Origin: Clostridiales bacterium
GTDB taxonomy: Bacteria > Bacillota > Clostridia > Saccharofermentanales > Saccharofermentanaceae
Direction: 5' to 3'
NCBI GenBank assembly: GCA_017620475.1
Contig: JAFZQI010000025.1
Span: 1 to 38,683 of the forward strand
DNA length: 38,683 nucleotides
The notes under the pieces are model-generated. The model saw only the letters and a list, made by a program, of their open reading frames with translations, was not told the origin of the DNA and did not search any database. This document shows, in pieces, positions 18,266 to 26,091 of the stretch. The translations under genes and the position numbers were made by a program. Each line of letters starts with the position of its first letter. The first letter of the stretch is position 1.

Positions 18266-19876
18266 ATGGAACTGATCAAGGTGTTTATTTGCGAGGATGA
18301 GAGTATCGTGCGGGAAGGCCTGCGCGACATGATCCCGTGGGAAAAATACGGCTACGAGTTTGTGGGCGATGCGCCGGACGGAGAGATGGCGCTGCCGATG
18401 ATCCGCCAGTTGAAGCCGGACGTGCTGATCACCGATATTACCATGCCCTTTATGGACGGACTTTCTTTGAGTAAGACCGTGGCGCAGGAACTTCCGAACC
18501 TCAAGATCATCGTCATCAGCGGATACAGTGATTTTGAATACGCAAGAAAAGCCATCGAGCTTGGCGTGGAGCAGTATCTTCTTAAGCCGATCACGAAAAA
18601 CGACATGATCCAGGCGCTGGAGGGGATCCGCAAGAAGATCAGCGAGGAAAACGAGCAGAAGGATTATCTTAGGCAATACGAACAGGAGTTCAAGAAATTC
18701 GAAAGAATGTCCCACAGGGCGTTTTTCGAAAAGCTTGTGGAAGGCTCGATGTCGGTGTCGGAGATCTATGAAGAGGCGAATAACCTGCACCTGAATCTTC
18801 TGGCCAACGGCTATAATATCGTGATTTTCTCGATCCGTGACCTGAATCAGTCGACCTATACGGATGACGCGGCGAAGGTGACGGAGAGTCTTTTGAACCA
18901 TTTCCTGCATTACCCGGATTACATTCTTTTCCGCTGTAACCTTCTTTCTTATGCCGTGCTGATCAAGGGGGATCTGGAGGATCTTCCGAGGCTTACGGAT
19001 AAGTGTGTGGACCTGATCCGCCAGCATTGTGAGGAGGCGTCTTCACAACTGGACTGGCATGTGGCGGTTGGGGCGCCGACGCAGCGACTAAGCGGGCTTT
19101 CGTCCTGTTATGCGGATGCCAACCGGGCGTTCGCGTACCGTCATCTTTTCCCGAGAAAGCATGTGTTTACGGCGGAGCAGATGACGAATGAGCAGGTGCC
19201 GGACGATGCGCAGATCAAGAAGATCGATGCGGGGAAATTCGATCCCATGATCATCCGATATTTCGTGCAGACCGGTACGCTCAACGAGGTGGAGCCTTTT
19301 GCCGATGAATATATTGCGAATCTGGACGGAAGCGAGAAATCGATCCTTTTCCGGTATTATCTGCTGGTTAGTATCCGCGTGAATGTGGAACTGGCTTTGA
19401 AAGAGGCGGAGGTGGATGCTGAGGAGATGGCTAAGACACTGCCGACTTTCGATGCCAATGATACGGCGGAGGAGGTCCGGGATTATCTGGTGGATATCCT
19501 GACGGTGGCGATCAAGATGCGGGATACCGAGGCGCAAAAGCGCGGCAACGACATCATTGACAATGCGGTGGCGTATATCAACCAGCATTTTGCGGATGAG
19601 GATATCTCGCTGGACAGCGTGGCAGAGGCGATCAATATCAGCGCGAATTATTTGAGCGCGCTTTTCAGCCATAAGGTCGGGCTTTCCTTTGTTGAGTACA
19701 TTACGAAGAAGCGCATGACCAAGGCCAAGCAGCTTCTGAGAAATACCAGTAAGCGGTCCGGTGAGATCGCGTGCGAGATCGGATACAAGGATCCGAGATA
19801 TTTTTCGTTTGTGTTTAAGAAGAACCAGGGGTGCACGCCGAGCCAGTACCGTAATGGAGAAATGAGCGACGAATGA
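18266..19876 (+). CDS. YesN-type response regulator with AraC-family DNA-binding domain
   Basis: 536 residues. The N-terminal receiver (1-~120) has the acidic pair in FICEDES, phosphoacceptor D57 (VLITDITMPFMDGL) and K107 (YLLKPITKND). A ~290-residue middle region follows, starting with a coiled segment. The C-terminus is a double AraC helix-turn-helix (DISLDSVAEAINISANYLSA and SGEIACEIGYKDPRYFSFVF). Such regulators activate sugar-transport operons after phosphorylation by a YesM-type kinase. The kinase gene overlaps by 4 nt (ATGA). The likely targets are this operon and the sugar ABC operon starting at 26092. Confidence 0.95.
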   Translation: MELIKVFICEDESIVREGLRDMIPWEKYGYEFVGDAPDGEMALPMIRQLKPDVLITDITMPFMDGLSLSKTVAQELPNLKIIVISGYSDFEYARKAIELGVEQYLLKPITKNDMIQALEGIRKKISEENEQKDYLRQYEQEFKKFERMSHRAFFEKLVEGSMSVSEIYEEANNLHLNLLANGYNIVIFSIRDLNQSTYTDDAAKVTESLLNHFLHYPDYILFRCNLLSYAVLIKGDLEDLPRLTDKCVDLIRQHCEEASSQLDWHVAVGAPTQRLSGLSSCYADANRAFAYRHLFPRKHVFTAEQMTNEQVPDDAQIKKIDAGKFDPMIIRYFVQTGTLNEVEPFADEYIANLDGSEKSILFRYYLLVSIRVNVELALKEAEVDAEEMAKTLPTFDANDTAEEVRDYLVDILTVAIKMRDTEAQKRGNDIIDNAVAYINQHFADEDISLDSVAEAINISANYLSALFSHKVGLSFVEYITKKRMTKAKQLLRNTSKRSGEIACEIGYKDPRYFSFVFKKNQGCTPSQYRNGEMSDE

Positions 19877-21309
19877 GTTTTTTGAATGGCCGATTTGATA
19901 GCAGCACCGTTCAGGGGAAGATGTTCCGTCTGATCCTGCAGATGTTTGTGCCGATCGCCGCGATCCTCGTAATCATCTTCGCCCTGATCCTGACCCGTAA
20001 CGTGATGTACGCTTCCGTGTCGGGCAACATCGTCAAAGCATCCGGTTTTAACCAGCGGTTCAAGCAGGACGTAAATGAGAAGATGTATCTTTACGTCAGC
20101 GGCAGCAGCGACAGCATCCCGTGGAACGATGTGGAAGCGGCGCGAAGCCTGGCGGAGGAACTTCTGGCGGATACGACCAATCCGGACAGCCGCAAGGCCA
20201 TGAACAACGTTCTTACTCTTTGCGACAAGCTTGCCAATTACATGAGAAGGATCGAGCAGACCCGTCAGTACGACGAACGCATGAAACAGCTGGAGTCGAA
20301 TATTTACATCATTACCCAGCTGATCGAGGACTATATGTATTCCTACCTTTACTACGAAGGCGGCGAAATGGCGAGGATCCAGAAAAACCTGGATTTCTGG
20401 CTGTCGATGGAGATCGCGCTGGTTATCCTCGTGATGGTCATTATCACGCCGCTGGTTCTGCGTCGGGCCGTCCGTCTGGGTAAAGACATTACCGTCCCGA
20501 TCGAAGCCATGAACGACCGTGTCCGGGAGATCGGTCAAGGAGACCTAAGTCCCCATACCCCCGTGAAGACCGATGACGCGAGCCTTTCGCTTCTGAGTAT
20601 CGGTCTTGAGGACATGGCGGAGAAACTCAGCATGCAGATCGAGCTGAACCGCCAGGAGCAGATCCGCCTTCGCGACATCGAGCTTTCGCTCATTCAGGCG
20701 CAAATCAATCCGCACTTTTTATATAACACCCTCGACGCCATCGTCTGGCTCATCGAAATCGGCAAGAACGATCAGGCCGAGAAGATGGTCACCTCGCTGT
20801 CGTCGTATTTCCGCTCTTTCCTTAGCGACGGTAAAGACATCGTTACCATTGCCGAGGAAAAGACCCATATCGAGAGTTATCTGGAGATCCAGCAGGTGCG
20901 ATACCGGGACATCATGGAGTACGAGATCTCCATCGATCCGTCCATTGAGACGGCAAAACTTCCGAAACTTACCATGCAGCCGCTGGTGGAAAATGCGATC
21001 TATCACGGGCTGAAACCGAAGCGCGGCAAGGGCCGGATCACGGTTACGGGAAAATGCGATGACGAGTATATCGTTCTGGAAGTTTCCGATACCGGCGCGG
21101 GAATGGATGAGGCGGCGCTGGAGGATCTTCGGTCCCGTATCACCAGTGCCGGTTCCAAAAGCTTCGGTCTGACGTCCGTGTATAAGCGCCTGAAGCTTCT
21201 TTACGGCGAGGGCTGCCATGTGGATATTGAGAGTACTTTGGGCGAAGGCACGACCATCCGGCTTCGGATCCCGAGAAAAGTGGAGGTGGAAAATGAGACG
21301 ATCCTTTGA
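19873..21309 (+). CDS. YesM-type sensor histidine kinase
   Basis: 478 residues. Membrane segments lie at about 20-42 and 178-197, enclosing a ~135-residue outside sensor region that is short and helical. A HAMP-like stretch follows (about 198-255). The phosphoacceptor H281 is in the QINPHFLYNTLDAI motif of the His_kinase family, and the ATPase N-box is MQPLVENAIYHG near 370. The gene overlaps the response regulator by 4 nt and the binding-lipoprotein gene by 17 nt, so all three are tightly coupled. The small outer domain suggests that it reads sugar through the binding protein rather than directly; this is inference. Confidence 0.95.
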   Translation: MSFLNGRFDSSTVQGKMFRLILQMFVPIAAILVIIFALILTRNVMYASVSGNIVKASGFNQRFKQDVNEKMYLYVSGSSDSIPWNDVEAARSLAEELLADTTNPDSRKAMNNVLTLCDKLANYMRRIEQTRQYDERMKQLESNIYIITQLIEDYMYSYLYYEGGEMARIQKNLDFWLSMEIALVILVMVIITPLVLRRAVRLGKDITVPIEAMNDRVREIGQGDLSPHTPVKTDDASLSLLSIGLEDMAEKLSMQIELNRQEQIRLRDIELSLIQAQINPHFLYNTLDAIVWLIEIGKNDQAEKMVTSLSSYFRSFLSDGKDIVTIAEEKTHIESYLEIQQVRYRDIMEYEISIDPSIETAKLPKLTMQPLVENAIYHGLKPKRGKGRITVTGKCDDEYIVLEVSDTGAGMDEAALEDLRSRITSAGSKSFGLTSVYKRLKLLYGEGCHVDIESTLGEGTTIRLRIPRKVEVENETIL

Positions 21310-22300
21310 GAAAAAAGTAAGCCTCCTCAGTGCTTTTCTAGCGGTAATCGTGTTGCTTTCTTCCTGCTCGAAAAGCACTTCGCCGAAGGATCCGGAGAAG
21401 GATCTTTTTGTGATCGGGTTCTCGCAGGTCGGTTCGGAGTCGGACTGGAGACTGGCCAACACCCGGTCGATGGAGGAGACGTTTACCAATGCCAAGGGCT
21501 ACGAGCTTGTGATGGAGAATGCGCGGCAGCAGCAGGAGAACCAGATCGCGGCGGTCCGGAGGTTTATACTGGAAAACGTGGATCTGATCATTATCGCGCC
21601 GACGACCGAGGAGGGCTGGGAGAACGTGCTGACGGAGGCACACGAGGCGGGGATCCCGGTGATCATCATGGACCGTTCGGTGAATATCTGGAACAAGGAT
21701 CTGTATCTGACGAATGTCGGTTCGGACTTTCTCAATCAGGGGAATCAGGCGGTGGCCTGGCTGGAGAAGGAGACGGAGGGGCAGTTTTCGGCGGAGGATC
21801 CGCTTCATATCCTGCACCTTCAGGGAACCTACGGGGCGACGGCGCAGCTTCTTCGTACCAAGGCGCTGGAAGTGGCGGATGAGGCTCATGATGACTGGCA
21901 GATCGATGCCCAGTTATACGGTGATTTTACCGAGGCAAAGGGATACGAGGTGACGAGTGAATATCTTAACTCGAATCAGGATATCGATGTGATCTATAGC
22001 GAGAATGATAACATGACCTTCGGGGCGATGCGGGCGCTGGATGAGGCCGGGATCACGTACGGCGAAGGCGGGCAGGTGAAGATCATTACGTTCGATGCGA
22101 CGAAGAAGGCGCTGCAGTACTGCCTTGACGGGAAGATCGATCTTTGCGTGGAGTGTAATCCGCTTCACGGGCCGCTGGTTGAGGAGCTCATCAAGAAATA
22201 CCGCGCCGGGGAGCCAATCGATAAAATCGTTTACATCGAAGAAGCCGTGTATACCAGACAGAATCTTACACAGAAGTTTATCGATTTAAGAACGTATTGA
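21293..22300 (+). CDS. Sugar-binding lipoprotein, probably the sensory partner of the kinase
   Basis: 335 residues from ATG 21293, fixed by TGGAGGTGG. The signal peptide ends in the lipobox LLSSC with C25. The rest is a type-1 periplasmic-binding fold resembling galactofuranose-binding YtfQ: VIGFSQVGSESDWRLANTRS, the QQQENQIAAVRRFI helix, IIIAPTTEEGWENVL and IPVIIMDRSVN. It is cotranscribed with the response regulator and kinase, not with a permease. A second, related binding protein with its own transporter starts at 26092. A role in ligand presentation to the kinase is likely, with occasional delivery to the same ABC permease possible. An AGTGCTTTT inverted pair lies in the signal-peptide codons. 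Confidence 0.9.
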   Translation: MRRSFEKKVSLLSAFLAVIVLLSSCSKSTSPKDPEKDLFVIGFSQVGSESDWRLANTRSMEETFTNAKGYELVMENARQQQENQIAAVRRFILENVDLIIIAPTTEEGWENVLTEAHEAGIPVIIMDRSVNIWNKDLYLTNVGSDFLNQGNQAVAWLEKETEGQFSAEDPLHILHLQGTYGATAQLLRTKALEVADEAHDDWQIDAQLYGDFTEAKGYEVTSEYLNSNQDIDVIYSENDNMTFGAMRALDEAGITYGEGGQVKIITFDATKKALQYCLDGKIDLCVECNPLHGPLVEELIKKYRAGEPIDKIVYIEEAVYTRQNLTQKFIDLRTY

Positions 22301-22334
22301 GGAGGAGTAGGGAGAGAAGCTACAAATAAGAAGC

Positions 22335-22488
22335 TGCTCTCTCATTTTCACTCTTATTTTACTGTATAAGAGAGCGATTAAGAGAGCAAGTAGCTGCTCT
22401 CTTGTTTTCACTCTTATTTTTCGTTTTAAGAGAGCGATTGAGAGAGCATGCTCACTTTTTTGGGATTTTTGTTTAATTTGAGAGAGCA
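22335..22488. repeat. Triple-hairpin array, left copy
   Basis: Three units lie head to tail: 54 nt (22335-22388), a 6-nt spacer, 54 nt (22395-22448) and 40 nt (22449-22488). Every unit starts TGCTC and ends GAGAGCA, giving an outer stem. The 54-mers also have an inner CTCTTA/TAAGAG stem. The third unit has a T-rich loop. The right copy at 23869-24022 has the same length, orientation and unit order. A weaker GAGAGAAGC/GCTGCTCTC dyad precedes it at about 22311-22342. Confidence 0.9.
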
Positions 22489-22511
22489 GAGAATGAAGTA
22501 GCTTTCTTCCA

Positions 22512-22680
22512 TTAAGAATCAGGTTTATCTTTTAAATCAGTTTTTTGGTTGAGCCATCCCGTTTTTAGAGATTTTACAGATCCTTCCGTAGCCGTCAAGC
22601 CTGCTTCGCACCGCCAAGGCGGCTTCGGGCTTGACTGCCCGGAGCGGATCTGATTTTTAAAGACAAGCGGGATGGCTCGA
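22512..22680. other. Large nested hairpin, module 1 of a structured block
   Basis: After the lead-in TTAAGAAT-C-AGGTTTAT (22512-22528) comes a long nested palindrome. Its stems are 22551-22561 with 22668-22678 (11 bp, perfect), 22577-22583 with 22646-22652 (7 bp), 22594-22601 with 22628-22635 (8 bp) and CCGCC/GGCGG at 22611-22622. No coding frame is credible here. The central GTCAAG...CTTGACTGC framework recurs in the module at 22804-22883. Together the modules fill most of the gap between the left array and the nuclease-like gene. Confidence 0.8.
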
Positions 22681-22715
22681 TAATTGAATAGATTAGTACT
22701 TTGGTTCTCCGATTA

Positions 22716-22883
22716 TTAAGAATAGGTTTATTGTGAACTGGTTTGAAATAATTATCCCTTGCGAGTTTTCGCAAGGGATGCCTTGCATCCCTTTGCTTTT
22801 CTTTGACACACGTGAGTGAGCGGTCAAGGGCGAGGGACTCGCCTCGTAAGAGGTTCCCTTGACTGCGAGCGACTCGTGTGTCA
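22716..22883. other. Nested hairpins, module 2, just after the nuclease-like gene's stop
   Basis: The lead-in TTAAGAATAGGTTTAT (22716-22731) repeats that of module 1. CCCTTGCGA/TCGCAAGGG (22756-22777) is a perfect 9-bp hairpin that competes with GGGATGC/GCATCCC (22775-22791). Then TGACACACG (22804-22812) pairs with CGTGTGTCA (22875-22883), GTCAAGGG (22823-22830) pairs with CCCTTGAC (22856-22863), and the tip can form GGCGAG/CTCGCC or CCTC-GTAA-GAGG, a GNRA-type loop. The outer stem lies 24 nt from the stop of the minus-strand gene at 22908, so on that strand it would be part of its 3' untranslated RNA. Confidence 0.8.
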
Positions 22884-22907
22884 TTTGTTATTATATTGTC
22901 TAATGAA

Positions 22908-23738
22908 TTACATATTTTTTCTAGCCTGGGCGAGGATGATTCCTGATATTTGCCCGAAGACTGCATCCAGGTCGAATTGTCCTTCTCCGAATTCCATGGT
23001 GAAGATGATATCGAGTCCTGTACGGTATCCGGCTGTTTCGTATTGGGACATCTTTTCTATATTTCTTGTTCTATAGTCCAGCATGTCCATTCTTCCCAAG
23101 TGTTCTATAAAGAAGAAACGTCCTGTTTCCGGACAGTACACGGCAAAGTCCGGAATCCGTCCTGATCCGCATAAGTCGATACATGGTTCATACTTGTATT
23201 CTAATCCGAGCGACTCAAGAAGCTGGGCAATAAGCATCTCCGACTTTGATCGGAATATATGGCGGCCGTGTTTGTAGCCGTTTTTAATATTCCGATCATT
23301 TAATTCCTGTAGCTTGACCCAATCGTCATATGTGAAAGAAAACTCTGAAACCACTCCGGATTTATTCAGCTTTGATAGCTTTGTTTGAGTTGTTTTTCTC
23401 CTTCTTGATCTGGCATTTTCGATGTACTCTGAATCGGATCGGAGAAGTCTGATGAGTTTGTCTCTGTCAATGAGCAATGAGTTCAAGTTCTTGTTGATGA
23501 ACAAGACAGAAGATCTTTTGGCTAACAGTTCTTTTCCCTTGGCAGAATGAACAGCATATTCGTTCTTTTTCTGCTTTCCATTAACATACTTTGAAATACG
23601 GATGACCTGTATAGTACGTCCTCGATAAGTATGTGTTCCGGTCGAGATGCAGGGAAGGTTGTTTGCTTGAGATTGAAGCACAGCAAGTGCTTCGTTTCGC
23701 ATGTTTATACCTGTTTCAATGATGGCAGAAGAAATCAT
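22908..23738 (-). CDS. PD-(D/E)XK nuclease-like protein of unknown role
   Basis: 276 residues; AAGGAGG lies just before the ATG. The N-terminal half is basic (ARSRRRKTTQTKLSKLNK around 109-126) and may bind nucleic acid. Residues ~160-255 have the layout of a PD-(D/E)XK nuclease core: E167 in SKSEMLIAQLLESLG, D197 in GRIPDFAVY, then E212 in RFFFIEHLGRMD, where HL stands in place of the usual X-Lys, and a final FTMEFGEGQFD strand. I recognise the fold pattern but no named family. The gene is AT-richer than its neighbours, is bounded by two 154-bp hairpin arrays, and has structured RNA-like sequence behind it, so it looks like the single gene of a small mobile or selfish unit. Confidence 0.7.
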   Translation of the reverse strand: MISSAIIETGINMRNEALAVLQSQANNLPCISTGTHTYRGRTIQVIRISKYVNGKQKKNEYAVHSAKGKELLAKRSSVLFINKNLNSLLIDRDKLIRLLRSDSEYIENARSRRRKTTQTKLSKLNKSGVVSEFSFTYDDWVKLQELNDRNIKNGYKHGRHIFRSKSEMLIAQLLESLGLEYKYEPCIDLCGSGRIPDFAVYCPETGRFFFIEHLGRMDMLDYRTRNIEKMSQYETAGYRTGLDIIFTMEFGEGQFDLDAVFGQISGIILAQARKNM

Positions 23739-23868
23739 ACATCCTCCTTGTGATAATCTGTTTTTATTTGCTCACGAAAAAATCAAAATCATATCACATC
23801 ATTAGGAAGATGAGCATACTCATACTATAGCACCCAGCAATTGGTTTTGAAATAGAAAACTTGGAAGA

Positions 23869-24022
23869 TGCTCTCTCATTTTCACTCTTATTTTGCTGTT
23901 TGAGAGAGCGAATAAGAGAGCAGATCGATGCTCTCTTGTTTTCACTCTTATTTTTCGTTTTAAGAGAGCGATTGAGAGAGCATGCTCACTTTTTTGGGAT
24001 TTTTGTTTAATTTGAGAGAGCA
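23869..24022. repeat. Triple-hairpin array, right copy
   Basis: Units at 23869-23922, 23929-23982 and 23983-24022 have the same sizes and order as the left array at 22335-22488. The last ~100 nt are nearly identical to the left copy; the first unit and the 6-nt spacer differ at several bases. Same-orientation copies 1.5 kb apart bracket the nuclease-like gene. The 98 nt between this array and the regulator gene show only G/T-rich sequence. Confidence 0.9.
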
Positions 24023-24121
24023 GGGGTGTTGGGAGGGGATACTGGGGGGATGCGAGGGTTGGTGGAGATTTATGTGATGGTTCTGGATTGGAGTTAAGCT
24101 ACTGGTTTTTGCGAGAAGAAA

Positions 24122-25333
24122 TTAGGTGCTGGTTCTGGGGTGGAGGGTCCAGGTGAGGGGAGTTGGGGTGTAGTTTTGGTGGGTGAGGATTGATTGGATC
24201 GTGTTGAAGAGAACCAGGCTCAGTTCATTTTCCTTGTGACCGAGAGAGGTGATCTTCTGGTTTTTGGCGTAGTAGCTGTTGTCGAAACTTGCGACGGCGA
24301 TGTTGCCGAGGTTTTTCGAGCGGAGAAGTTCGATCAGCCGATAAGCGATGAGATCGTTCTGACAGATAACAGCGGTGTTTCCGGGAAGGTGCTTTTCGAT
24401 AAAACGGAGAAGCATGCCGTTGTCATTTCGAAGAAGCTGCTTTTTCTCGGATGAAGAGTAGAGATAGTAGGATTCTTCGTTGAAGGGGAGGCCGAGATCT
24501 AGGCATGCGGAGATGCAGCCCTGGTATCTTGAGATCCCGCGGGATTCGTCAATGCGGAAAAGACCGGCGATGTTGCGGTGGCCGTGTTCTGCGAGATGAT
24601 GGACAAGCAGAGAGGCGCCGCCTTTGTTGTCTTCGCTGACGATACAAGACCTGGAACAGGAGTTTGATGAACCTGTTTTTGAGCGTGAGGTTGGTGAAAC
24701 AGATTTAGAACCGGAGATCTGTGAACCTGATTTTGATCGGGAGCTCGATGAGTAAGAGGAATCGGAGGTCGATGAATATTTTGAACCGATATTTGTAGAG
24801 AAAGATGTTGAGCCCCCGGTGTAGGCCGAGTTCAGGTAAATGACCGGGATGTCCATTTTCCTGATCTCTTCGATGACCCCGAGGTTTGGATTGGGGATGG
24901 TGTCACGGAGGGGGTCGAGGATCACGGCGGCCGGGGGCTCCAGCAGGACTTTCTCAAGATGTTTTCTCTCAGTCTGGATCGATCCGCCTGTGTTCAGGCA
25001 GATGAGGCTGAGATTTCTGTTTTCAAGCAGTTTCCGAAGACTTGCGATCAGATCGGGATAAATGTATTCGTCCTGGTCTTCAGTGATGAAGAGGATCTTA
25101 TTGCTTGCTTCGAATGAAACGGGAATGTCGGTAAGATAGGAACCGCTGCCGCGGCGTTTGGTAATAAGACCTCTATCTTCAAGGATCCCCAGTGCGGATC
25201 TTATGGTCTGGCGGCTACATGAGAAAGCTCTGCAGAGCTCTTGTTCGGAAGGAAGTTTCTTCTGCCCGTCCGAGTGCATCTGCAGAAGCTTGATTTCGAG
25301 CTTGTTTACGATGTCGCGATACTTAGGTGTCAC
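24122..25333 (-). CDS. GntR/LacI-type (AraR-like) transcription regulator with a Ser-rich repeat insert
   Basis: 403 residues from a GTG start with GGAGGAG upstream. Residues 1-70 are a GntR winged helix (KLPSEQELCRAFSCSRQTIRSA, then KRRGSGSYL). From ~77 it is a sugar-binding repressor domain of the LacI/PBP1 fold (ILFITEDQDEYIYPDLIASL, PVIYLNSAYTG, GGASLLVHHLAEHGHRNIAG, AVICQNDLIAYRL). Such proteins repress sugar genes and are released by the sugar. An insert (~173-232) between the two halves is almost wholly Ser, Lys, Arg, Gly and Thr, with 9-residue repeats at 197-232; relatives normally have a short linker there. The gene is divergent from the ABC operon, so operators are expected in 25334-26091. 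Confidence 0.9.
   Translation of the reverse strand: MTPKYRDIVNKLEIKLLQMHSDGQKKLPSEQELCRAFSCSRQTIRSALGILEDRGLITKRRGSGSYLTDIPVSFEASNKILFITEDQDEYIYPDLIASLRKLLENRNLSLICLNTGGSIQTERKHLEKVLLEPPAAVILDPLRDTIPNPNLGVIEEIRKMDIPVIYLNSAYTGGSTSFSTNIGSKYSSTSDSSYSSSSRSKSGSQISGSKSVSPTSRSKTGSSNSCSRSCIVSEDNKGGASLLVHHLAEHGHRNIAGLFRIDESRGISRYQGCISACLDLGLPFNEESYYLYSSSEKKQLLRNDNGMLLRFIEKHLPGNTAVICQNDLIAYRLIELLRSKNLGNIAVASFDNSYYAKNQKITSLGHKENELSLVLFNTIQSILTHQNYTPTPLTWTLHPRTST
24638..24745 (-). repeat. Four 27-nt tandem repeats inside the regulator gene
   Basis: The codons give SSRSKSGSQ, ISGSKSVSP, TSRSKTGSS and NSCSRSCIV (residues 197-232). A looser Ser-rich stretch lies at 24746-24781. The repeats keep the frame, as expected for slippage-prone coding repeats. 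Confidence 0.8.
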
Positions 25334-26091
25334 CAGGCTCCTCCAAGCGATTCTCTACGCCATCCTCATAACGTGTGAACACGAACCTTTTTTACAGTAA
25401 GAAACGAGGATAAGAATACTTGTGTAGACAACTATCGTTTCTTACCTTCTTAATGATGTGAAGTGCAGGGTAAAAAGGTTATGCTGACAATAGACAATTC
25501 ACACCATTATTTCGCACACTATGTCTGCTGTCACAGAGTGCTTTTGCCAAAGACAAAACGCCCGATATGAATCCCAATGCTGCTAATGCGTCCTGTGCTT
25601 TGGCGGGTCGGTTCGCGCTCACTTAAAAGTCTTCGCTTTCTCATGCATGTGCTCTCCCACAACATGATTATACCTTCTTATGAGAAGGACAGAAGTTCGA
25701 ATTCTTGGGCATTTGCGGACTTTGGAAGATGCCACGCGAAAAGCGATGTTGGATAATTTTTGCTCTTTTATTTGCGGGGAAAAAGAATATCTGTAATCAA
25801 GAAATCTTGTTGGTGAATTTGTACCGATTTTTATTCCGCACGAAAAGAACTAATCGGAAGATATCCGACAAATCCGCAAAAGATTTCCGACAAAAACGAC
25901 CGTAAACCGATTAAGTTGTACGCATCAAAGACAACCGGAAACAGGTTGCATTTATGCACATTTACCATTTGCAAAACCCCATACGAGGATTCATTGATTG
26001 GCCATTTTGCGTGTGTTTCACTGTAAGCGTAACCAAGGAAAACGCGGTTGACATCAACAAAAAAACTATTATGAAAGACGAGGAGAAAATT
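25334..26091 (+). promoter_or_regulatory. 758-nt control region between the repressor and the ABC operon
   Basis: No convincing gene lies here. Seen: direct repeats TCCGACAAA at 25864 and 25886, 22 nt (two helical turns) apart, with a third half-like TCCGCAAAA between them, a spacing typical of AraC-type activator sites. Also a CCTTCT/AGAAGG dyad (25673-25688), a GCCAAAG/CTTTGGC dyad (25546-25604), an AGTGCTTTT copy (25537), a TGCATTTATGCA palindrome near 25948 and a GTTGACATCAAC palindrome at 26047-26058. A weak promoter could be TTGGCC (25998) with CTGTAAG (26021). Which protein binds which site is unknown. Confidence 0.4.

Noticed and set aside
22335..22488. CRISPR-like array
   Set aside because: Only three units per block, each palindromic throughout, with almost no spacers and no cas genes. 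These are hairpin repeats.
22512..22883. Known structured RNA such as a group II intron, HEARO or a riboswitch
   Set aside because: I could not place the conserved cores of these classes, there is no reverse transcriptase or HNH motif, and the block lies behind the gene rather than in a 5' leader.
25705..25905. 66-codon open frame in the ABC control region
   Set aside because: No ribosome site, an unusual Lys/Arg/Cys-rich product, and it overlaps the likely activator-binding repeats.
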